DNA of 64,000 bases, from contig NZ_LVEJ01000013.1 of NCBI RefSeq assembly GCF_001648775.1, positions 62,001 to 126,000 of the forward strand, in the 5' to 3' direction. The stretch comes from Pseudomonas fluorescens (GTDB lineage: Bacteria; Pseudomonadota; Gammaproteobacteria; Pseudomonadales; Pseudomonadaceae). The notes beneath the pieces were generated by a model. That model saw only the letters and a program-made list of their open reading frames with translations, did no database searches and was not told the DNA's origin. Positions 26,097-35,833 of the stretch are shown one piece after another. The translations under genes were made by a program, and so were the position numbers. Position 1 is the first letter of the stretch. Each line of letters opens with the position of its first letter.

Positions 26097-27023
26097 ATGA
26101 AAGCACTACACGTCATTGATTCCCACACCGGCGGTGAACCCACGCGTCTGGTGATGACAGGCTTCCCCGATCTGCCCGGCAACAGCATGGTGGAAAAACG
26201 CGACGCGCTGCGCACTCAGCATGATCAATGGCGCCGCGCCTGCCTGCTGGAACCGCGCGGCAACGATGTGCTGGTCGGCGCGTTGTATTGCGAGCCGGTT
26301 TCGCCGGACGCCACGTGCGGGGTGATTTTCTTCAACAACGCCGGTTATCTAGGCATGTGCGGCCACGGCACCATCGGGCTGATCAATTCATTGCAGTACC
26401 TGGGAAAAATCCAGCCGGGCGTACACAAGATCGACACCCCCGTCGGCCCGGTCAGCGCCACGCTGCATGAGGACGGATCGGTGACTTTGGGCAACGTACC
26501 CGCCTACCGCCATCGCAAACAGGTGCCGGTGGAGGTGCCGGGTTACGGCCGCGTATTCGGCGATATCGCTTACGGTGGCAACTGGTTTTTCCTCGTCTCC
26601 GAGCACGGCCAGACCCTGAACATGGACAACGTCGAACACCTCACGGCGTACACCTGGGCGATGCTCAAGGCCCTCGAAGATCAAGGCATTTATGGCGAGG
26701 ACGGCGCCGTCATCGACCACATCGAACTGTTCGCCGACGACGCCAACGCCGACAGCCGCAACTTCGTCATGTGCCCCGGCAAAGCCTACGACCGCTCACC
26801 GTGCGGCACCGGCACCAGCGCCAAACTCGCCTGCCTTGCCGCCGACGACAAGCTGCAACCCGGCGCGACCTGGGTGCAGGCGAGCATCACCGGCAGCCAG
26901 TTCGAAGGCCGCTTCGAATGGGACGGCGAACGAGTCCGCCCGTTCATCACCGGCCGCGCCTACATGACCGCCGACAGCACCTTGCTGATCGACGAAGCAG
27001 ACCCGTTCGCGTGGGGCATCTGA
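26097..27023 (+). CDS. lhpA: 4-hydroxyproline 2-epimerase
   Basis: The 308-residue protein belongs to the proline racemase family and has both catalytic cysteines: C88 in [12 protein letters not shown] and C236 in [15 protein letters not shown], with the family aspartate D232. The N-terminus [18 protein letters not shown] is typical of hydroxyproline epimerases. It converts trans-4-hydroxy-L-proline to cis-4-hydroxy-D-proline in the cytoplasm, the first step of the pathway. The next three genes supply the following steps. The gene name follows pseudomonad usage; a distinct proline racemase activity is unlikely in this context. Confidence 0.9.
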   Translation: MKALHVIDSHTGGEPTRLVMTGFPDLPGNSMVEKRDALRTQHDQWRRACLLEPRGNDVLVGALYCEPVSPDATCGVIFFNNAGYLGMCGHGTIGLINSLQYLGKIQPGVHKIDTPVGPVSATLHEDGSVTLGNVPAYRHRKQVPVEVPGYGRVFGDIAYGGNWFFLVSEHGQTLNMDNVEHLTAYTWAMLKALEDQGIYGEDGAVIDHIELFADDANADSRNFVMCPGKAYDRSPCGTGTSAKLACLAADDKLQPGATWVQASITGSQFEGRFEWDGERVRPFITGRAYMTADSTLLIDEADPFAWGI

Positions 27024-27078
27024 GCCGCCGCGCAGACTTTTCAGCGTAATTTGAATGATGTGCCAAGGAGTTAAAACA

Positions 27079-28026
27079 ATGAGCGACAACATCTTCACCG
27101 GTTGCATGCCGGCCCTGATGACCCCGTGCACCGCCCAACGCAAACCGGACTTCGACGCCTTGGTAGCCAAGGGTCGCGAGCTGATCGATATCGGCATGAG
27201 CGCCGTGGTTTATTGCGGCTCGATGGGCGACTGGCCGCTGCTCACCGAGGCCGAGCGTCAAGAAGGCGTGGCGCGTCTGGTGGCGGCGGGAATTCCGACG
27301 ATTGTCGGTACCGGCGCGGTGAATTCCCGCGAAGCGGTTGCCCATGCCGCGCATGCCGCGAAAGTCGGCGCACAGGGCTTGATGGTGATTCCCCGCGTGC
27401 TGTCCCGGGGTGCTTCGGCGACTGCGCAGAAGGCGCACTTCGCGGCGATTCTGCAAGCGGCGCCGAAGCTGCCGGCGGTGATCTACAACAGCCCTTACTA
27501 CGGCTTCGCGACCCGCGCCGAGCTGTTCTTCGAACTGCGCCGCGAGTACCCGAACCTGATCGGCTTCAAGGAGTTTGGCGGTGGCGTCGACCTGCGTTAC
27601 GCCGCCGAAAACATCACCTCCAAGGACGATGACGTGACCCTGATGGTCGGGGTCGACACGCAAGTGGTGCACGGTTTCGTCAACTGCAACGCCACCGGCG
27701 CCATCACCGGTATCGGCAACGCCCTGCCCCGTGAAGTGCTGCAACTGGTGGCGCTGAGCAAGCTGGCGGCCAAAGGTGATGCCAAAGCTCGTCGTCAGGC
27801 ACGGGAGCTGGAATCGGCGCTGGCGGTGCTGTCGTCGTTCGATGAAGGCTGCGACCTGGTGCTGTATTACAAGCACTTGATGGTGCTCAACGGTGACAAG
27901 GAATACACCCTGCACTTTAACGAGAGCGATGCGTTGAGTGACTCGCAGCGTCGTTATGCCGAGAAGCAGTATTCGCTGTTCCGTCATTGGTACGAGAACT
28001 GGTCGGCGGAACAGAACTTCGCCTGA
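27079..28026 (+). CDS. DHDPS-family deaminase of the hydroxyproline pathway
   Basis: The ATG at 27079 follows AAGGAG at eight bases; an upstream in-frame ATG gives an unlikely eight-residue extension. The 315-residue protein has the dihydrodipicolinate-synthase barrel with the tyrosine in [10 protein letters not shown] and the Schiff-base lysine in [11 protein letters not shown]. In this pathway the family member deaminates delta-1-pyrroline-4-hydroxy-2-carboxylate to 2-oxoglutarate semialdehyde. The assignment comes from neighbours plus family, since sequence alone cannot separate the various DHDPS-fold enzymes. It is 55 bases after the epimerase. Confidence 0.85.
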   Translation: MSDNIFTGCMPALMTPCTAQRKPDFDALVAKGRELIDIGMSAVVYCGSMGDWPLLTEAERQEGVARLVAAGIPTIVGTGAVNSREAVAHAAHAAKVGAQGLMVIPRVLSRGASATAQKAHFAAILQAAPKLPAVIYNSPYYGFATRAELFFELRREYPNLIGFKEFGGGVDLRYAAENITSKDDDVTLMVGVDTQVVHGFVNCNATGAITGIGNALPREVLQLVALSKLAAKGDAKARRQARELESALAVLSSFDEGCDLVLYYKHLMVLNGDKEYTLHFNESDALSDSQRRYAEKQYSLFRHWYENWSAEQNFA

Positions 28027-28035
28027 CACGCCCTC

Positions 28036-28060
28036 ACCTGCCGCGAAAACCGCGGCAGGT
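28036..28060 (+). promoter_or_regulatory. Intra-operon hairpin between deaminase and dehydrogenase genes
   Basis: ACCTGCCGCG-AAAAC-CGCGGCAGGT is a perfect ten-base stem with a five-base loop, nine bases after the deaminase stop. The sequence after it (ACTTCTCATTTTTATCAGG) is T-rich but interrupted, so it could act as a partial terminator or an RNA-processing barrier lowering expression of the downstream genes. Confidence 0.6.
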
Positions 28061-28087
28061 ACTTCTCATTTTTATCAGGAAGACACC

Positions 28088-29680
28088 ATGACTCTGACGG
28101 GCCACATGTTGATCGGGCAGCACACGGTTGCGGGTAATCGCGCCGCCATTCACGGGATCAACCCGGCCACCGATGAACCGCTGGAACCGGCGTATGCCGG
28201 TGGGTCGGCCGAGCATGTCGAACAGGCCTGCGCGCTGGCCTGGGCAGCGTTCGATGGGTATCGCGAGACAGCTCTGAATGTTCGCGCCGAATTTCTCGAA
28301 AGCATTGCCGAGCAAATCGAAGCCCTCGGTGAGGAGCTGATTGACCGCGCGCACGCCGAAACCGGCCTGCCACGCCCGCGTTTGACCGGTGAGCGCGGCC
28401 GCACCTGCCAGCAATTGCGCCTGTTCGCCCGCACGGTGCGAGCCGGCGAATGGCTGGACGTGCGCGTCGACACCGCGCAGCCGCAACGTCAGCCGTTGCC
28501 GCGTTCCGATCTGCGTCAACGGCAGATTGCGCTGGGGCCGGTAGCCGTGTTTGGCGCGAGTAACTTCCCGTTGGCGTTCTCGGTGGCGGGCGGTGACACG
28601 GCGTCGGCACTGGCTGCCGGTTGTCCGGTAATCGTCAAGGCGCACAGTGCGCATCCCGGCACCAGTGAGCTGGTCGGCCGTGCGGTCGCTCGGGCGGTAA
28701 CAGCCTGTGGTTTGCCACACGGCGTATTTTCGTTGCTGTACGGTTCCGGGCGCGAAGTGGGCATTGCGCTGGTCGCTGATCGGCGCATCAAAGCGGTGGG
28801 TTTTACCGGCTCGCGCAGCGGTGGTTTGGCACTGAGCCAAGCGGCACAGGCGCGTCCCGAGCCGATTCCGCTGTATGCGGAAATGAGTTCGATCAACCCG
28901 GTGTTGCTGTTTCCGGCGGCGTTGCGCAATCGCGCGCCAGCGCTGGCGCAAGGTTTTGTTGCCTCGCTGACGCTGGGTGCAGGGCAATTCTGTACCAACC
29001 CGGGACTGGTGATTGCCCGCAAGGGCCCAGCACTGGATGCATTTATCGCCGCCGCTGGCGAACACATTCAGCGCAGTCCGGCGCAGACCATGCTTACGCC
29101 TGGCATCTTCAGCGCCTATGCGTCTGGCGTGAACGCACTGGCCGAGAACGCGCGGGCGAAGCTTGCCGCCAGCGGCCAACCCGCCACCGGGCCGAATCAA
29201 TGTCAGGCCCATCTGTTCGTCACCGAGGCTGTGGATTTTCTCACGGATCAGACCCTGCAAGCCGAGGTGTTCGGTGCCGCCTCGCTGATCGTGCAGTGCG
29301 CCAGTGACGAAGAAGTTCGTCAAGTCAGCGAGCATCTGGAAGGTCAACTGACGGCCACCTTGCACCTCGATGATGACGATGTCGCTCAAGCCCGCGCATT
29401 GCTGCCAACGCTGGAGCGCAAGGCCGGTCGCCTGCTGATCAATGGCTGGCCGACCGGTGTCGAAGTCTGCGAGGCGATGGTGCATGGCGGGCCATTCCCG
29501 GCCACGTCCGATGCACGCGCCACGTCGGTGGGCACGGCGGCGATCCTGCGTTTCCTGCGGCCGGTCTGCTACCAGGATTTCCCCGAAAGCTTGTTGCCCA
29601 GCGCGCTGCAACAGGCCAATCCACTGCAGGTGCGGCGTCTGCTCGATGGCCATAGGGAAGCGCAGCACCATGGCGAATAA
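28088..29680 (+). CDS. 2-oxoglutarate semialdehyde dehydrogenase (aldehyde dehydrogenase)
   Basis: The ATG at 28088, preceded by AGGAAG, gives a 530-residue aldehyde dehydrogenase. Visible motifs are the NAD(P)-binding [17 protein letters not shown] and [12 protein letters not shown], the general-base glutamate in [11 protein letters not shown] and the catalytic cysteine in [13 protein letters not shown]. The HPGTSE and QFCTNPG texts match ketoglutaric semialdehyde dehydrogenases. It oxidises the semialdehyde to 2-oxoglutarate for the TCA cycle. Its 3' end overlaps the start of the oxidoreductase gene, so the two are coupled. Confidence 0.9.
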   Translation: MTLTGHMLIGQHTVAGNRAAIHGINPATDEPLEPAYAGGSAEHVEQACALAWAAFDGYRETALNVRAEFLESIAEQIEALGEELIDRAHAETGLPRPRLTGERGRTCQQLRLFARTVRAGEWLDVRVDTAQPQRQPLPRSDLRQRQIALGPVAVFGASNFPLAFSVAGGDTASALAAGCPVIVKAHSAHPGTSELVGRAVARAVTACGLPHGVFSLLYGSGREVGIALVADRRIKAVGFTGSRSGGLALSQAAQARPEPIPLYAEMSSINPVLLFPAALRNRAPALAQGFVASLTLGAGQFCTNPGLVIARKGPALDAFIAAAGEHIQRSPAQTMLTPGIFSAYASGVNALAENARAKLAASGQPATGPNQCQAHLFVTEAVDFLTDQTLQAEVFGAASLIVQCASDEEVRQVSEHLEGQLTATLHLDDDDVAQARALLPTLERKAGRLLINGWPTGVEVCEAMVHGGPFPATSDARATSVGTAAILRFLRPVCYQDFPESLLPSALQQANPLQVRRLLDGHREAQHHGE

Positions 29681-30932
29681 CGTTTCCCACGACATCGCCG
29701 TGGTCGGCGCCGGCATCATCGGCGTCGCCTGCGCGCTGCGTCTGGCTCGCCAGGGTTTGCGGGTAGTGGTGATCGATCAACAGCTACCGGGCCAGGGTGC
29801 CTCGTTCGGCAATGCCGGGCATCTGGCGACGGAGCAAGTGTTTCCAATCGCCGATGCAACAATTCTCAAACGCTTGCCGGCCATGCTTATGGACCCGATG
29901 GGGCCGTTGCGGCTGGACTGGCAGTACCTGCCGCGCGCCCTGCCGTGGTTCACCCGACTGCTGTTGAATCTGCGCCCGGCGCCTTTTCAGAACACCGTTG
30001 CCGGTTTGCGCGCGCTGAATGAAAGCAGTCTGGATGCCTGGCACCGTTTGCTCAGCGACATCAAGCGGCCAGACCTGCTCAAGGTGGACGGATCGTTATT
30101 GGTGTTCGAACGTGCCGAGGCGCGTCAGGCCATCGACGCGCTGCAAACAAAGATGCGCCAGCAAAATGTGCCGGTCGACTTCTGGCAGGCCGCCACGGTT
30201 CGCGAGACGGCGCCGCAACTCAGTGACCGGATTCAGGGCGGTTTGTTCTTCCCACGCACCGGACACTTCATCGATCCGTACCGTGTGGTGTGTGAATTGG
30301 TCGAAGCGGCAAAGGCCAGCGGCGTGAGTTTTGTGCAACAACAGGTTCAGGGCGGCTCTGCGCAGGAACACGGCGTTTCGCTGATCACCGGCTCAGGTGA
30401 ACTGACCGCAAGCCGCGTGCTGATCGCCTGCGGCGCGCACTCGGCGAAGCTGACCACGGCATTGACCGGCAAAAAAGTGCCGCTGGACACCGAGCGCGGT
30501 TATCACCTGATGCTGCCTCACGAACATGACCGACTGCCCTTCCCCGTCACCTCGCTGGAGCGCAAGTTCATCATGACGCCAATGTCCGAGGGCTTGCGCC
30601 TGGCCGGAACTGTCGAGTTCGCCGGGCTTACGAAACCACCGAACATGGCACGCGCATGGCAGTTGCAACGGTTGAGTCAGGGCTTGTTTCGCAAGGACCT
30701 GAACGTGGAAGCCGCGACGCCGTGGATGGGCTTTCGACCTTCGTTGCCAGATTCATTGCCGGTGATTGATCAGGTGTGTGATGGCAGGGTGTTGCTTGCG
30801 TTTGGGCATCAGCATCTGGGGCTGACGCAGGCGGCGGTGACGGCGGAGATGGTGGTGCGGATGGTTATGCCGGTGGCGCACGATGCTTGCACGCTGCCGA
30901 TCAACAAACCGTACAGGCTGGATCGTTTTTGA
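29670..30932 (+). CDS. FAD-dependent D-amino-acid oxidoreductase, probable D-hydroxyproline dehydrogenase
   Basis: From the ATG at 29670 ([20 protein letters not shown]) the 420-residue protein has a DAO-type FAD fold: the dinucleotide motif [19 protein letters not shown], then [20 protein letters not shown] with the glycine-rich stretch of DadA-like enzymes, and a C-terminal [20 protein letters not shown]. It should oxidise cis-4-hydroxy-D-proline to pyrroline-4-hydroxy-2-carboxylate, filling the step between epimerase and deaminase. Another in-frame ATG lies 24 bases upstream. It overlaps the dehydrogenase gene by 11 bases. As a single-polypeptide enzyme it differs from the multi-subunit type. 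Confidence 0.85.
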   Translation: MANNVSHDIAVVGAGIIGVACALRLARQGLRVVVIDQQLPGQGASFGNAGHLATEQVFPIADATILKRLPAMLMDPMGPLRLDWQYLPRALPWFTRLLLNLRPAPFQNTVAGLRALNESSLDAWHRLLSDIKRPDLLKVDGSLLVFERAEARQAIDALQTKMRQQNVPVDFWQAATVRETAPQLSDRIQGGLFFPRTGHFIDPYRVVCELVEAAKASGVSFVQQQVQGGSAQEHGVSLITGSGELTASRVLIACGAHSAKLTTALTGKKVPLDTERGYHLMLPHEHDRLPFPVTSLERKFIMTPMSEGLRLAGTVEFAGLTKPPNMARAWQLQRLSQGLFRKDLNVEAATPWMGFRPSLPDSLPVIDQVCDGRVLLAFGHQHLGLTQAAVTAEMVVRMVMPVAHDACTLPINKPYRLDRF

Positions 30933-30952
30933 GCGGAGTTCCTGCTCCTGCG

Positions 30953-30984
30953 CCGCAAGCCTGCTGTCCAGTGCAGGCTTGCGG
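30953..30984. terminator. Hairpin between convergent genes
   Basis: CCGCAAGCCTGC-TGTCCAGT-GCAGGCTTGCGG is a perfect 12-base inverted repeat located 20 bases after the oxidoreductase stop and 40 bases past the stop of the convergent 761-residue gene. No T run follows on either strand, so it may block transcripts or protect their ends without being a standard terminator. Confidence 0.6.
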
Positions 30985-31024
30985 AGCGCTCTGACAGATT
31001 TGCCGCGCCATGGAGACTCGGAGG

Positions 31025-33310
31025 TTACGAAGGCATTAACCAATGCCGCTCAGTGGTCCATCCCAGAAAAACCTTGGCGCCCTCATGTTCCTGACGACTC
31101 AAGGTCAGCCGATGCCCGTTAACGGCGACGCGCAAACCAACCATGGCGGGCAGAAATCTTTCCCGGAATTCACTCGATTGGGCTGCAAAATGCGACTCAA
31201 GACTGTCGAGCGCCGAACGCACCCGTTCGCCATCCAGCATCGACAGATAAAACACCATCTGGCGCCAGGCATACGCTGAATTTTTCAACATTAGCAGACG
31301 GCCATGGTAGTGCTCGATGTGCATTTGTTGCCGCTTGCAAACCCACTCGAAGCACGCAAGGGCCAGCGCACCCAAACGGTGATGCAGTAGCGCTTTCAGA
31401 TTCAATTCGCCAAACAACGGCGCGAGGTTTTGTGTTGTCAGAATCTGTTGCTGTTCGAGGATCGTGCCGTTGACCGCTGGCTGCCATGTGCCCAAGGTGG
31501 CGTTTGCGCGCCGCGCGCACAGCGTCGCCAAGGCATCCGGGCCGTTTCTTTTGTGCCGCGATCGGCGCTGATCGGGGAGGTCTGCCAGCTCATCCGTATC
31601 AATGTCGTAATAGCGGGCGTAAAGCGTGCCGGCTATCAGCCTTGCCGATTGCCTGGCCGCTCTTGTGAACTTGTTGGAGAAAGCGCCCATGAAGATGTCA
31701 GCCGCCACCTCTTCGACGAAGGGAAGATCCAGCTTCGCCGTTTCAGCCAGTGAAACAAACTCCTGCAGCAGCTTGTTCGGAAGAATTGCCTGCGCAAATG
31801 CATTGAGGGTCATTGCAGAGGCTTCGACCAACGTCTGTCGGGCGCCCGCAGTGGCCATGCCGCTGTCCTCACGTTCACTCTCTATAGCGGCGACCCAAGG
31901 TAACTCGACAATTTTGACCTGACTTTGCAGGTTGAGCAGCAACAATGACCGCCGACGGCGGAAGGCACGATACGTGGCACCTGCCAGCGCCTGCAGCGTC
32001 TTGTCTTGATATCCGGCGCTACAGATTTCAGCCGTCATGGCTGGCAAAACCTGCGCCACAGTATCGCCAGATGAAATCAAGCCATGGTCAATCAACTCGG
32101 CGATTGTGCCTTTGCGGCAACGTTCGAGACGCCGACGAACAGCAGACGGAATAATCGCCCCAACGGTCAGCGCGTAATGCTTGGCTTCTGCATCGGCGAT
32201 GGGTATCAGCAGCGGCGAAAAGTCACTGACACCGTCCGCCCCCGGATAACTTGCCAGACGCGCCGCAACAACCCGCGCAACCAAATGATGCCCCGGGGCC
32301 GCCACGTGATTGCGCTGCTCTGCTCGTTTGATGGAATGTGCGTCGGATTCGGGATGACCGTGTTTGGCGACAAAATCATCGACAATTTGCCGGATACGAC
32401 CGACGTGTCGGCCCGTCAGCGAGGCTTGATCACGGAAACACTGCGCGAGTAACGCAAACAGCTCCGCTGACCGGGTCTTGAATGGACCATTGCTGTGAAG
32501 TTCAACGCCACAGGTTTCAGCGATCTGCGTTCCAAGTGCAGTTGCGCGCTCGAACCAACCTTCAGGAAAGTGTCTGCAAGGCCAGCCATCCTGATACGTC
32601 AACAGAAACAGCGAGACCGTTGCGTCGTAGAGAGGCAGGCGATTTTCAACGACGTGCTTTTGCATGGCCAGACGGGGTTGAGCCAATTGCTGCGCCAATT
32701 GCTGCCTGACACTGGCGGTGTCAAAAACGTGCACCTCGGCCGTCGAAATCGGCGGCTCATCGACGGCGGTCGGGAAGAAACGCAGGCGATCGAAGAACGG
32801 CGCGATCTGCTCGATCAGCGTTCGTGCTTCGTCAGTACGCTGATGCTGCAGAAGCCATGACACTGTCAGCAGCGCAGCTTCCTCCGGGACATCGATCTGA
32901 TAATTGCCTTTCGCTAAACGCGCTTGCAGCGCTGCAATACCCGCATCCGAAAGATGCCAGACATTGAGATCGAGCCGCTCATGGCCTGCACGAATACCGG
33001 GGATCGACGCAGCCAACTGTTGCTCATAAGCAGTCAAGTTGCCACCGGCCAAGAGCTGCCCAGTGGCAAAGCCCCCCGTAGCCACTTCCAGTGTGACCCA
33101 CGCCGGTATATCGGCGAACGGCACGCGCGAACCGTGCTGTGCGCTGCCCTGCATCAGATGCTCGACAACCCGCAGCCAACGTTCGATGCGCCTGCGTGCC
33201 TGTGGGTCAGCGTCGCTCGGCGAAGCGGTCAACGCTCGGGAGAGTTGATACACCGCATAACCGGCATTCACTCCACCGCGCTCGTCGAAATCACTGTCGT
33301 GCCTGGACAT
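31025..33310 (-). CDS. 761-residue protein of unknown function, cotranscribed with a tRNA
   Basis: The ATG at 33310 is preceded by AAGGA and lies 25 bases downstream of the tRNA gene on the same strand, with no terminator between. The product is mostly predicted helix, lacks a signal peptide or membrane segment, and has no motif I recognise. Regions such as QARLAKGNYQIDVPEEAALL, RRRRSLLLLNLQSQVKIVEL and HRLGALALACFEWVCKRQQM suggest a large cytosolic helical protein. Its composition is less extreme in GC than the neighbouring metabolic genes. A role linked to the tRNA is a guess from position only. Confidence 0.7.
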   Translation of the reverse strand: MSRHDSDFDERGGVNAGYAVYQLSRALTASPSDADPQARRRIERWLRVVEHLMQGSAQHGSRVPFADIPAWVTLEVATGGFATGQLLAGGNLTAYEQQLAASIPGIRAGHERLDLNVWHLSDAGIAALQARLAKGNYQIDVPEEAALLTVSWLLQHQRTDEARTLIEQIAPFFDRLRFFPTAVDEPPISTAEVHVFDTASVRQQLAQQLAQPRLAMQKHVVENRLPLYDATVSLFLLTYQDGWPCRHFPEGWFERATALGTQIAETCGVELHSNGPFKTRSAELFALLAQCFRDQASLTGRHVGRIRQIVDDFVAKHGHPESDAHSIKRAEQRNHVAAPGHHLVARVVAARLASYPGADGVSDFSPLLIPIADAEAKHYALTVGAIIPSAVRRRLERCRKGTIAELIDHGLISSGDTVAQVLPAMTAEICSAGYQDKTLQALAGATYRAFRRRRSLLLLNLQSQVKIVELPWVAAIESEREDSGMATAGARQTLVEASAMTLNAFAQAILPNKLLQEFVSLAETAKLDLPFVEEVAADIFMGAFSNKFTRAARQSARLIAGTLYARYYDIDTDELADLPDQRRSRHKRNGPDALATLCARRANATLGTWQPAVNGTILEQQQILTTQNLAPLFGELNLKALLHHRLGALALACFEWVCKRQQMHIEHYHGRLLMLKNSAYAWRQMVFYLSMLDGERVRSALDSLESHFAAQSSEFRERFLPAMVGLRVAVNGHRLTLSRQEHEGAKVFLGWTTERHWLMPS

Positions 33311-33335
33311 ACTTCCTTGTGACCCTGAAATGTAA

Positions 33336-33410
33336 TGGGTCCGGGGGCTGGATTCGAACCAGCGCCCACCCGGTTAAGAGCCGAGTGTTCTACCGCTGAA
33401 CTACCCCGGA
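33336..33410 (-). tRNA. tRNA with CUU anticodon (Lys by codon), atypical
   Basis: On the minus strand the cloverleaf is complete. The acceptor is TCCGGGG/CCCCGGA (7/7). The D stem is GTTC/GAAC with a GG-containing loop. The anticodon stem CTCGG/CCGGG encloses loop CTCTTAA, so the anticodon is CUU. The T arm is GCTGG/CCAGC with TTCGAAT. An encoded CCA follows a C discriminator (…CCCCGGA-C-CCA). Base 73 is C and the first pair is U-A, both unusual for lysine tRNAs, which normally carry A or G at 73 and a G-C first pair. Confidence 0.85.
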
Positions 33411-33421
33411 ACAGAGCGCGC

Positions 33422-33450
33422 ATTGTCGACCAGCCACGAACGGATGTGAA
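33422..33450 (-). promoter_or_regulatory. Sigma-70-type promoter of the tRNA/761-residue-protein unit
   Basis: On the minus strand TTCACA (33445-33450) and GACAAT (33422-33427) are separated by 17 bases. They match the -35 hexamer in five of six positions and the -10 hexamer in four of six. The -10 hexamer ends 11 bases before the mature tRNA 5' end at 33410, the expected spacing. Confidence 0.6.
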
Positions 33451-33528
33451 GCCCGGCGCTGCGGTTTCTATTGCGAAATAAATCTGCGAGCACGCAGCAT
33501 CACACAGAGGCTCCCGACAGGTTTTTAA

Positions 33529-34455
33529 TCAGTCGTAAAACGCCTCGACCGCCACCCGACTCCCGACAAAAAAACTATCCGCCACCAAGCGCAACGGCTG
33601 CACATCCAGGTCACGGGCCTTATCACCAATCAACTGCTGGAAATGCCGATAAACCGCCGCGTACTCACCCTCCTCCGACACCGACTGACGCACGCCGTCG
33701 ATGCTCAACAACGCGCCGCCGTTGTCCAGACGCAAAACACCTTCGGCGCAACGAACCTCAATGCTCCACAGCTCATCATGCCCATGGTCGAAATCGAACT
33801 CCGCACGCACATCAAGCTGACGTGCGTCAGACATTTTGATCGACGCGGCAATCGGCGACTGGCAGTTGTTCGGTACGCGCAGTTCGGCGGATTCGACGAA
33901 CAGGGGCAGCGGTAGCAGATGAGTGACGATCGACAAGGCGTTGATACCCGGATCGAACACGCCGAGGCCGCCGGGTTGCCAGATCCAGGTCTGGCCGGGG
34001 TGCCATTTGCGCACGTCTTCTTTCCAGTCGATCTGTACGCTTTGCAGGGTGCGGGTGGCGAGCCAGTCTCGCGCGATCTGGATGCCGGGCGCGTAGCGTG
34101 AATGCCAGGCGAATAACGCGCTGACACCCTGCGCCGCCGCCAGATCCACCAATGCCAACGCCTCGCCCAACGTGGCGCACGGCGGCTTTTCCACCAGCAC
34201 ATGCTTGCCAGCGGCGAGCGCTTCTTGCACCAGGGCAAAGCGCCCTTGCGGCGGCGTGCAGAAGGCAATCGCGTCAACCTGCGGGCCGTTCTCCAGCAAT
34301 TCGCTCAGGGAATGGAAATTCTCGACACCGGGGCAAGGCTTGCCCTGGGTGGCGACAGACACCAACTGAAAAGCTGGATTGGCGTTGATCGCCGGGACGT
34401 GTTGATCCTGGGCAATCTTGCCGTAGCCCACCAGACCGAGACGGATCGGTTGCAT
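33529..34455 (-). CDS. gal: D-galactose 1-dehydrogenase (Gfo/Idh/MocA family)
   Basis: The 308-residue protein has the family NAD(P) fold (IRLGLVGYGKIAQDQHVPAI) and the conserved HVLVEKPP motif. A lysine/glutamate region follows in the sugar-binding half (QIDWKEDVRKWHPGQTWIWQ). The N-terminal third reads as I remember galactose dehydrogenase of P. fluorescens. It oxidises D-galactose to the lactone with NAD+ in the cytoplasm. No other galactose gene is adjacent, so it stands alone between the tRNA and an alcohol dehydrogenase. The start codon is the first methionine of the Rossmann fold. Confidence 0.85.
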   Translation of the reverse strand: MQPIRLGLVGYGKIAQDQHVPAINANPAFQLVSVATQGKPCPGVENFHSLSELLENGPQVDAIAFCTPPQGRFALVQEALAAGKHVLVEKPPCATLGEALALVDLAAAQGVSALFAWHSRYAPGIQIARDWLATRTLQSVQIDWKEDVRKWHPGQTWIWQPGGLGVFDPGINALSIVTHLLPLPLFVESAELRVPNNCQSPIAASIKMSDARQLDVRAEFDFDHGHDELWSIEVRCAEGVLRLDNGGALLSIDGVRQSVSEEGEYAAVYRHFQQLIGDKARDLDVQPLRLVADSFFVGSRVAVEAFYD

Positions 34456-34639
34456 CAGTGACTCCTGTTTTTATTGTTGTCAGCGAGCCGGCAGATTACC
34501 CGCAAACAGCGTGAGCGTCTGTCACCGCAACGTCACAAGCCCTCGCAGGATCAGGCAACGATTGCACAGGAATGCACTACTGCTCCGCGCCGCAGAACAT
34601 CAAGAATGGTTTCACGACCCACCGATTGAGGATGTTCCC

Positions 34640-35689
34640 ATGCTCGTACATGCCTACGGCGCCCACGCTGGCGACAAACCCCTTGAGCCGATGCAGATCA
34701 ACCGCCGCGCCCCTGCCGCCCATGATGTGCAGATCGATATCGCCTTCTGCGGCATCTGCCATTCGGACTTGCATCAAGTGCGCGCCGAGTGGGCTGGCAC
34801 GCAGTTTCCTTGCGTACCGGGGCACGAAATTGTCGGTCGGGTTTCGGCGGTCGGCGCGCATGTCGCGGACTTCAAAGTCGGCGATCTGGTCGGCGTCGGC
34901 TGCATCGTCGACAGCTGCAAACATTGTGATGATTGCGAAACCGGCCTGGAAAACTACTGCGACGGCATGATCGGCACCTACAACTTCCCGACCCCGGACT
35001 CACCGGGCTGGACGCTCGGCGGCTACTCGCAAAACATCGTCGTGCATGAGCGCTACGTGTTGCGCATTCGCCATCCCGAAGCGCAATTGGCCGCCGTCGC
35101 GCCACTGCTGTGTGCCGGTATTACCACCTACTCGCCGCTGCGTCAGTGGAATGCCGGGCCGGGTAAAAAAGTCGGCGTGGTCGGCATCGGTGGTCTCGGC
35201 CACATGGGCATCAAACTGGCTCACGCCTTGGGTGCGCATGTCGTCGCCTTCACCACGTCTGAATCCAAACGAGAAGCGGCAAAAGCGTTGGGCGCCGATG
35301 AAGTGGTGGTGTCGCGCAATCCCGAAGAAATGGCTGCGCACACCAAGAGCTTCGACTTGATCCTCAACACCGTCGCCGCGCCGCACGATCTCGATGCGTT
35401 TCTGGTGCTGCTCAAGCGTGATGGTGCGTTGACGCTGGTCGGTGCGCCGGCCACCTCGCACCCGTCGCCGAACGTGTTCAACCTGATCATGAAGCGCCGC
35501 ACGATTGCCGGTTCGATGATCGGAGGCATCCCTGAAACCCAGGAAATGCTCGACTTCTGCGCCGAGCACGGCATCGTCTCCGACATCGAACTGATCCGCG
35601 CCGATCAGATCAACGACGCCTACGAGCGCATGCTCAAGGGCGATGTGAAATATCGTTTCGTGATCGACAACGCGACATTGGCTGAGTAA
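34640..35689 (+). CDS. Zinc-dependent NAD(P)H alcohol dehydrogenase, YahK/CAD-like
   Basis: The ATG at 34640 follows GAGGATGTTCCC and gives MLVHAYGAHAGDKPLEPM, typical of the family. The 349-residue enzyme has the catalytic zinc site (CGICHSDLHQVR, PGHEIVGRV), the structural zinc cysteines (CIVDSCKHCDDCETGLENYC) and the cofactor motif VGVVGIGGLGHMGIKLAHAL. It should reduce aldehydes to alcohols with NADPH in the cytoplasm. A 43-residue in-frame extension upstream is out of register with family length and was rejected. Confidence 0.9.
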   Translation: MLVHAYGAHAGDKPLEPMQINRRAPAAHDVQIDIAFCGICHSDLHQVRAEWAGTQFPCVPGHEIVGRVSAVGAHVADFKVGDLVGVGCIVDSCKHCDDCETGLENYCDGMIGTYNFPTPDSPGWTLGGYSQNIVVHERYVLRIRHPEAQLAAVAPLLCAGITTYSPLRQWNAGPGKKVGVVGIGGLGHMGIKLAHALGAHVVAFTTSESKREAAKALGADEVVVSRNPEEMAAHTKSFDLILNTVAAPHDLDAFLVLLKRDGALTLVGAPATSHPSPNVFNLIMKRRTIAGSMIGGIPETQEMLDFCAEHGIVSDIELIRADQINDAYERMLKGDVKYRFVIDNATLAE

Positions 35690-35833
35690 ACCCCAGCGGC
35701 CCTGGCAGTTCTGCGCACGCGGATCTGCCAGACGCCAGCGACGATTCTGTCGGCGGCATTTGACAGCGTCGGCATTGCTCGCCAGAGTCGCCCCCCTTTG
35801 CCTGCCAAAGATGCCGCAGCACAGGGGTTGCCG

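Noticed and set aside
28034..29719. 561-codon open frame on the minus strand
   Set aside because: It is antisense to the semialdehyde dehydrogenase, which has clear catalytic motifs.
33336..33410. tRNA as an integration site of a mobile island
   Set aside because: No integrase gene and no repeated tRNA 3' end are visible in the window on either side.
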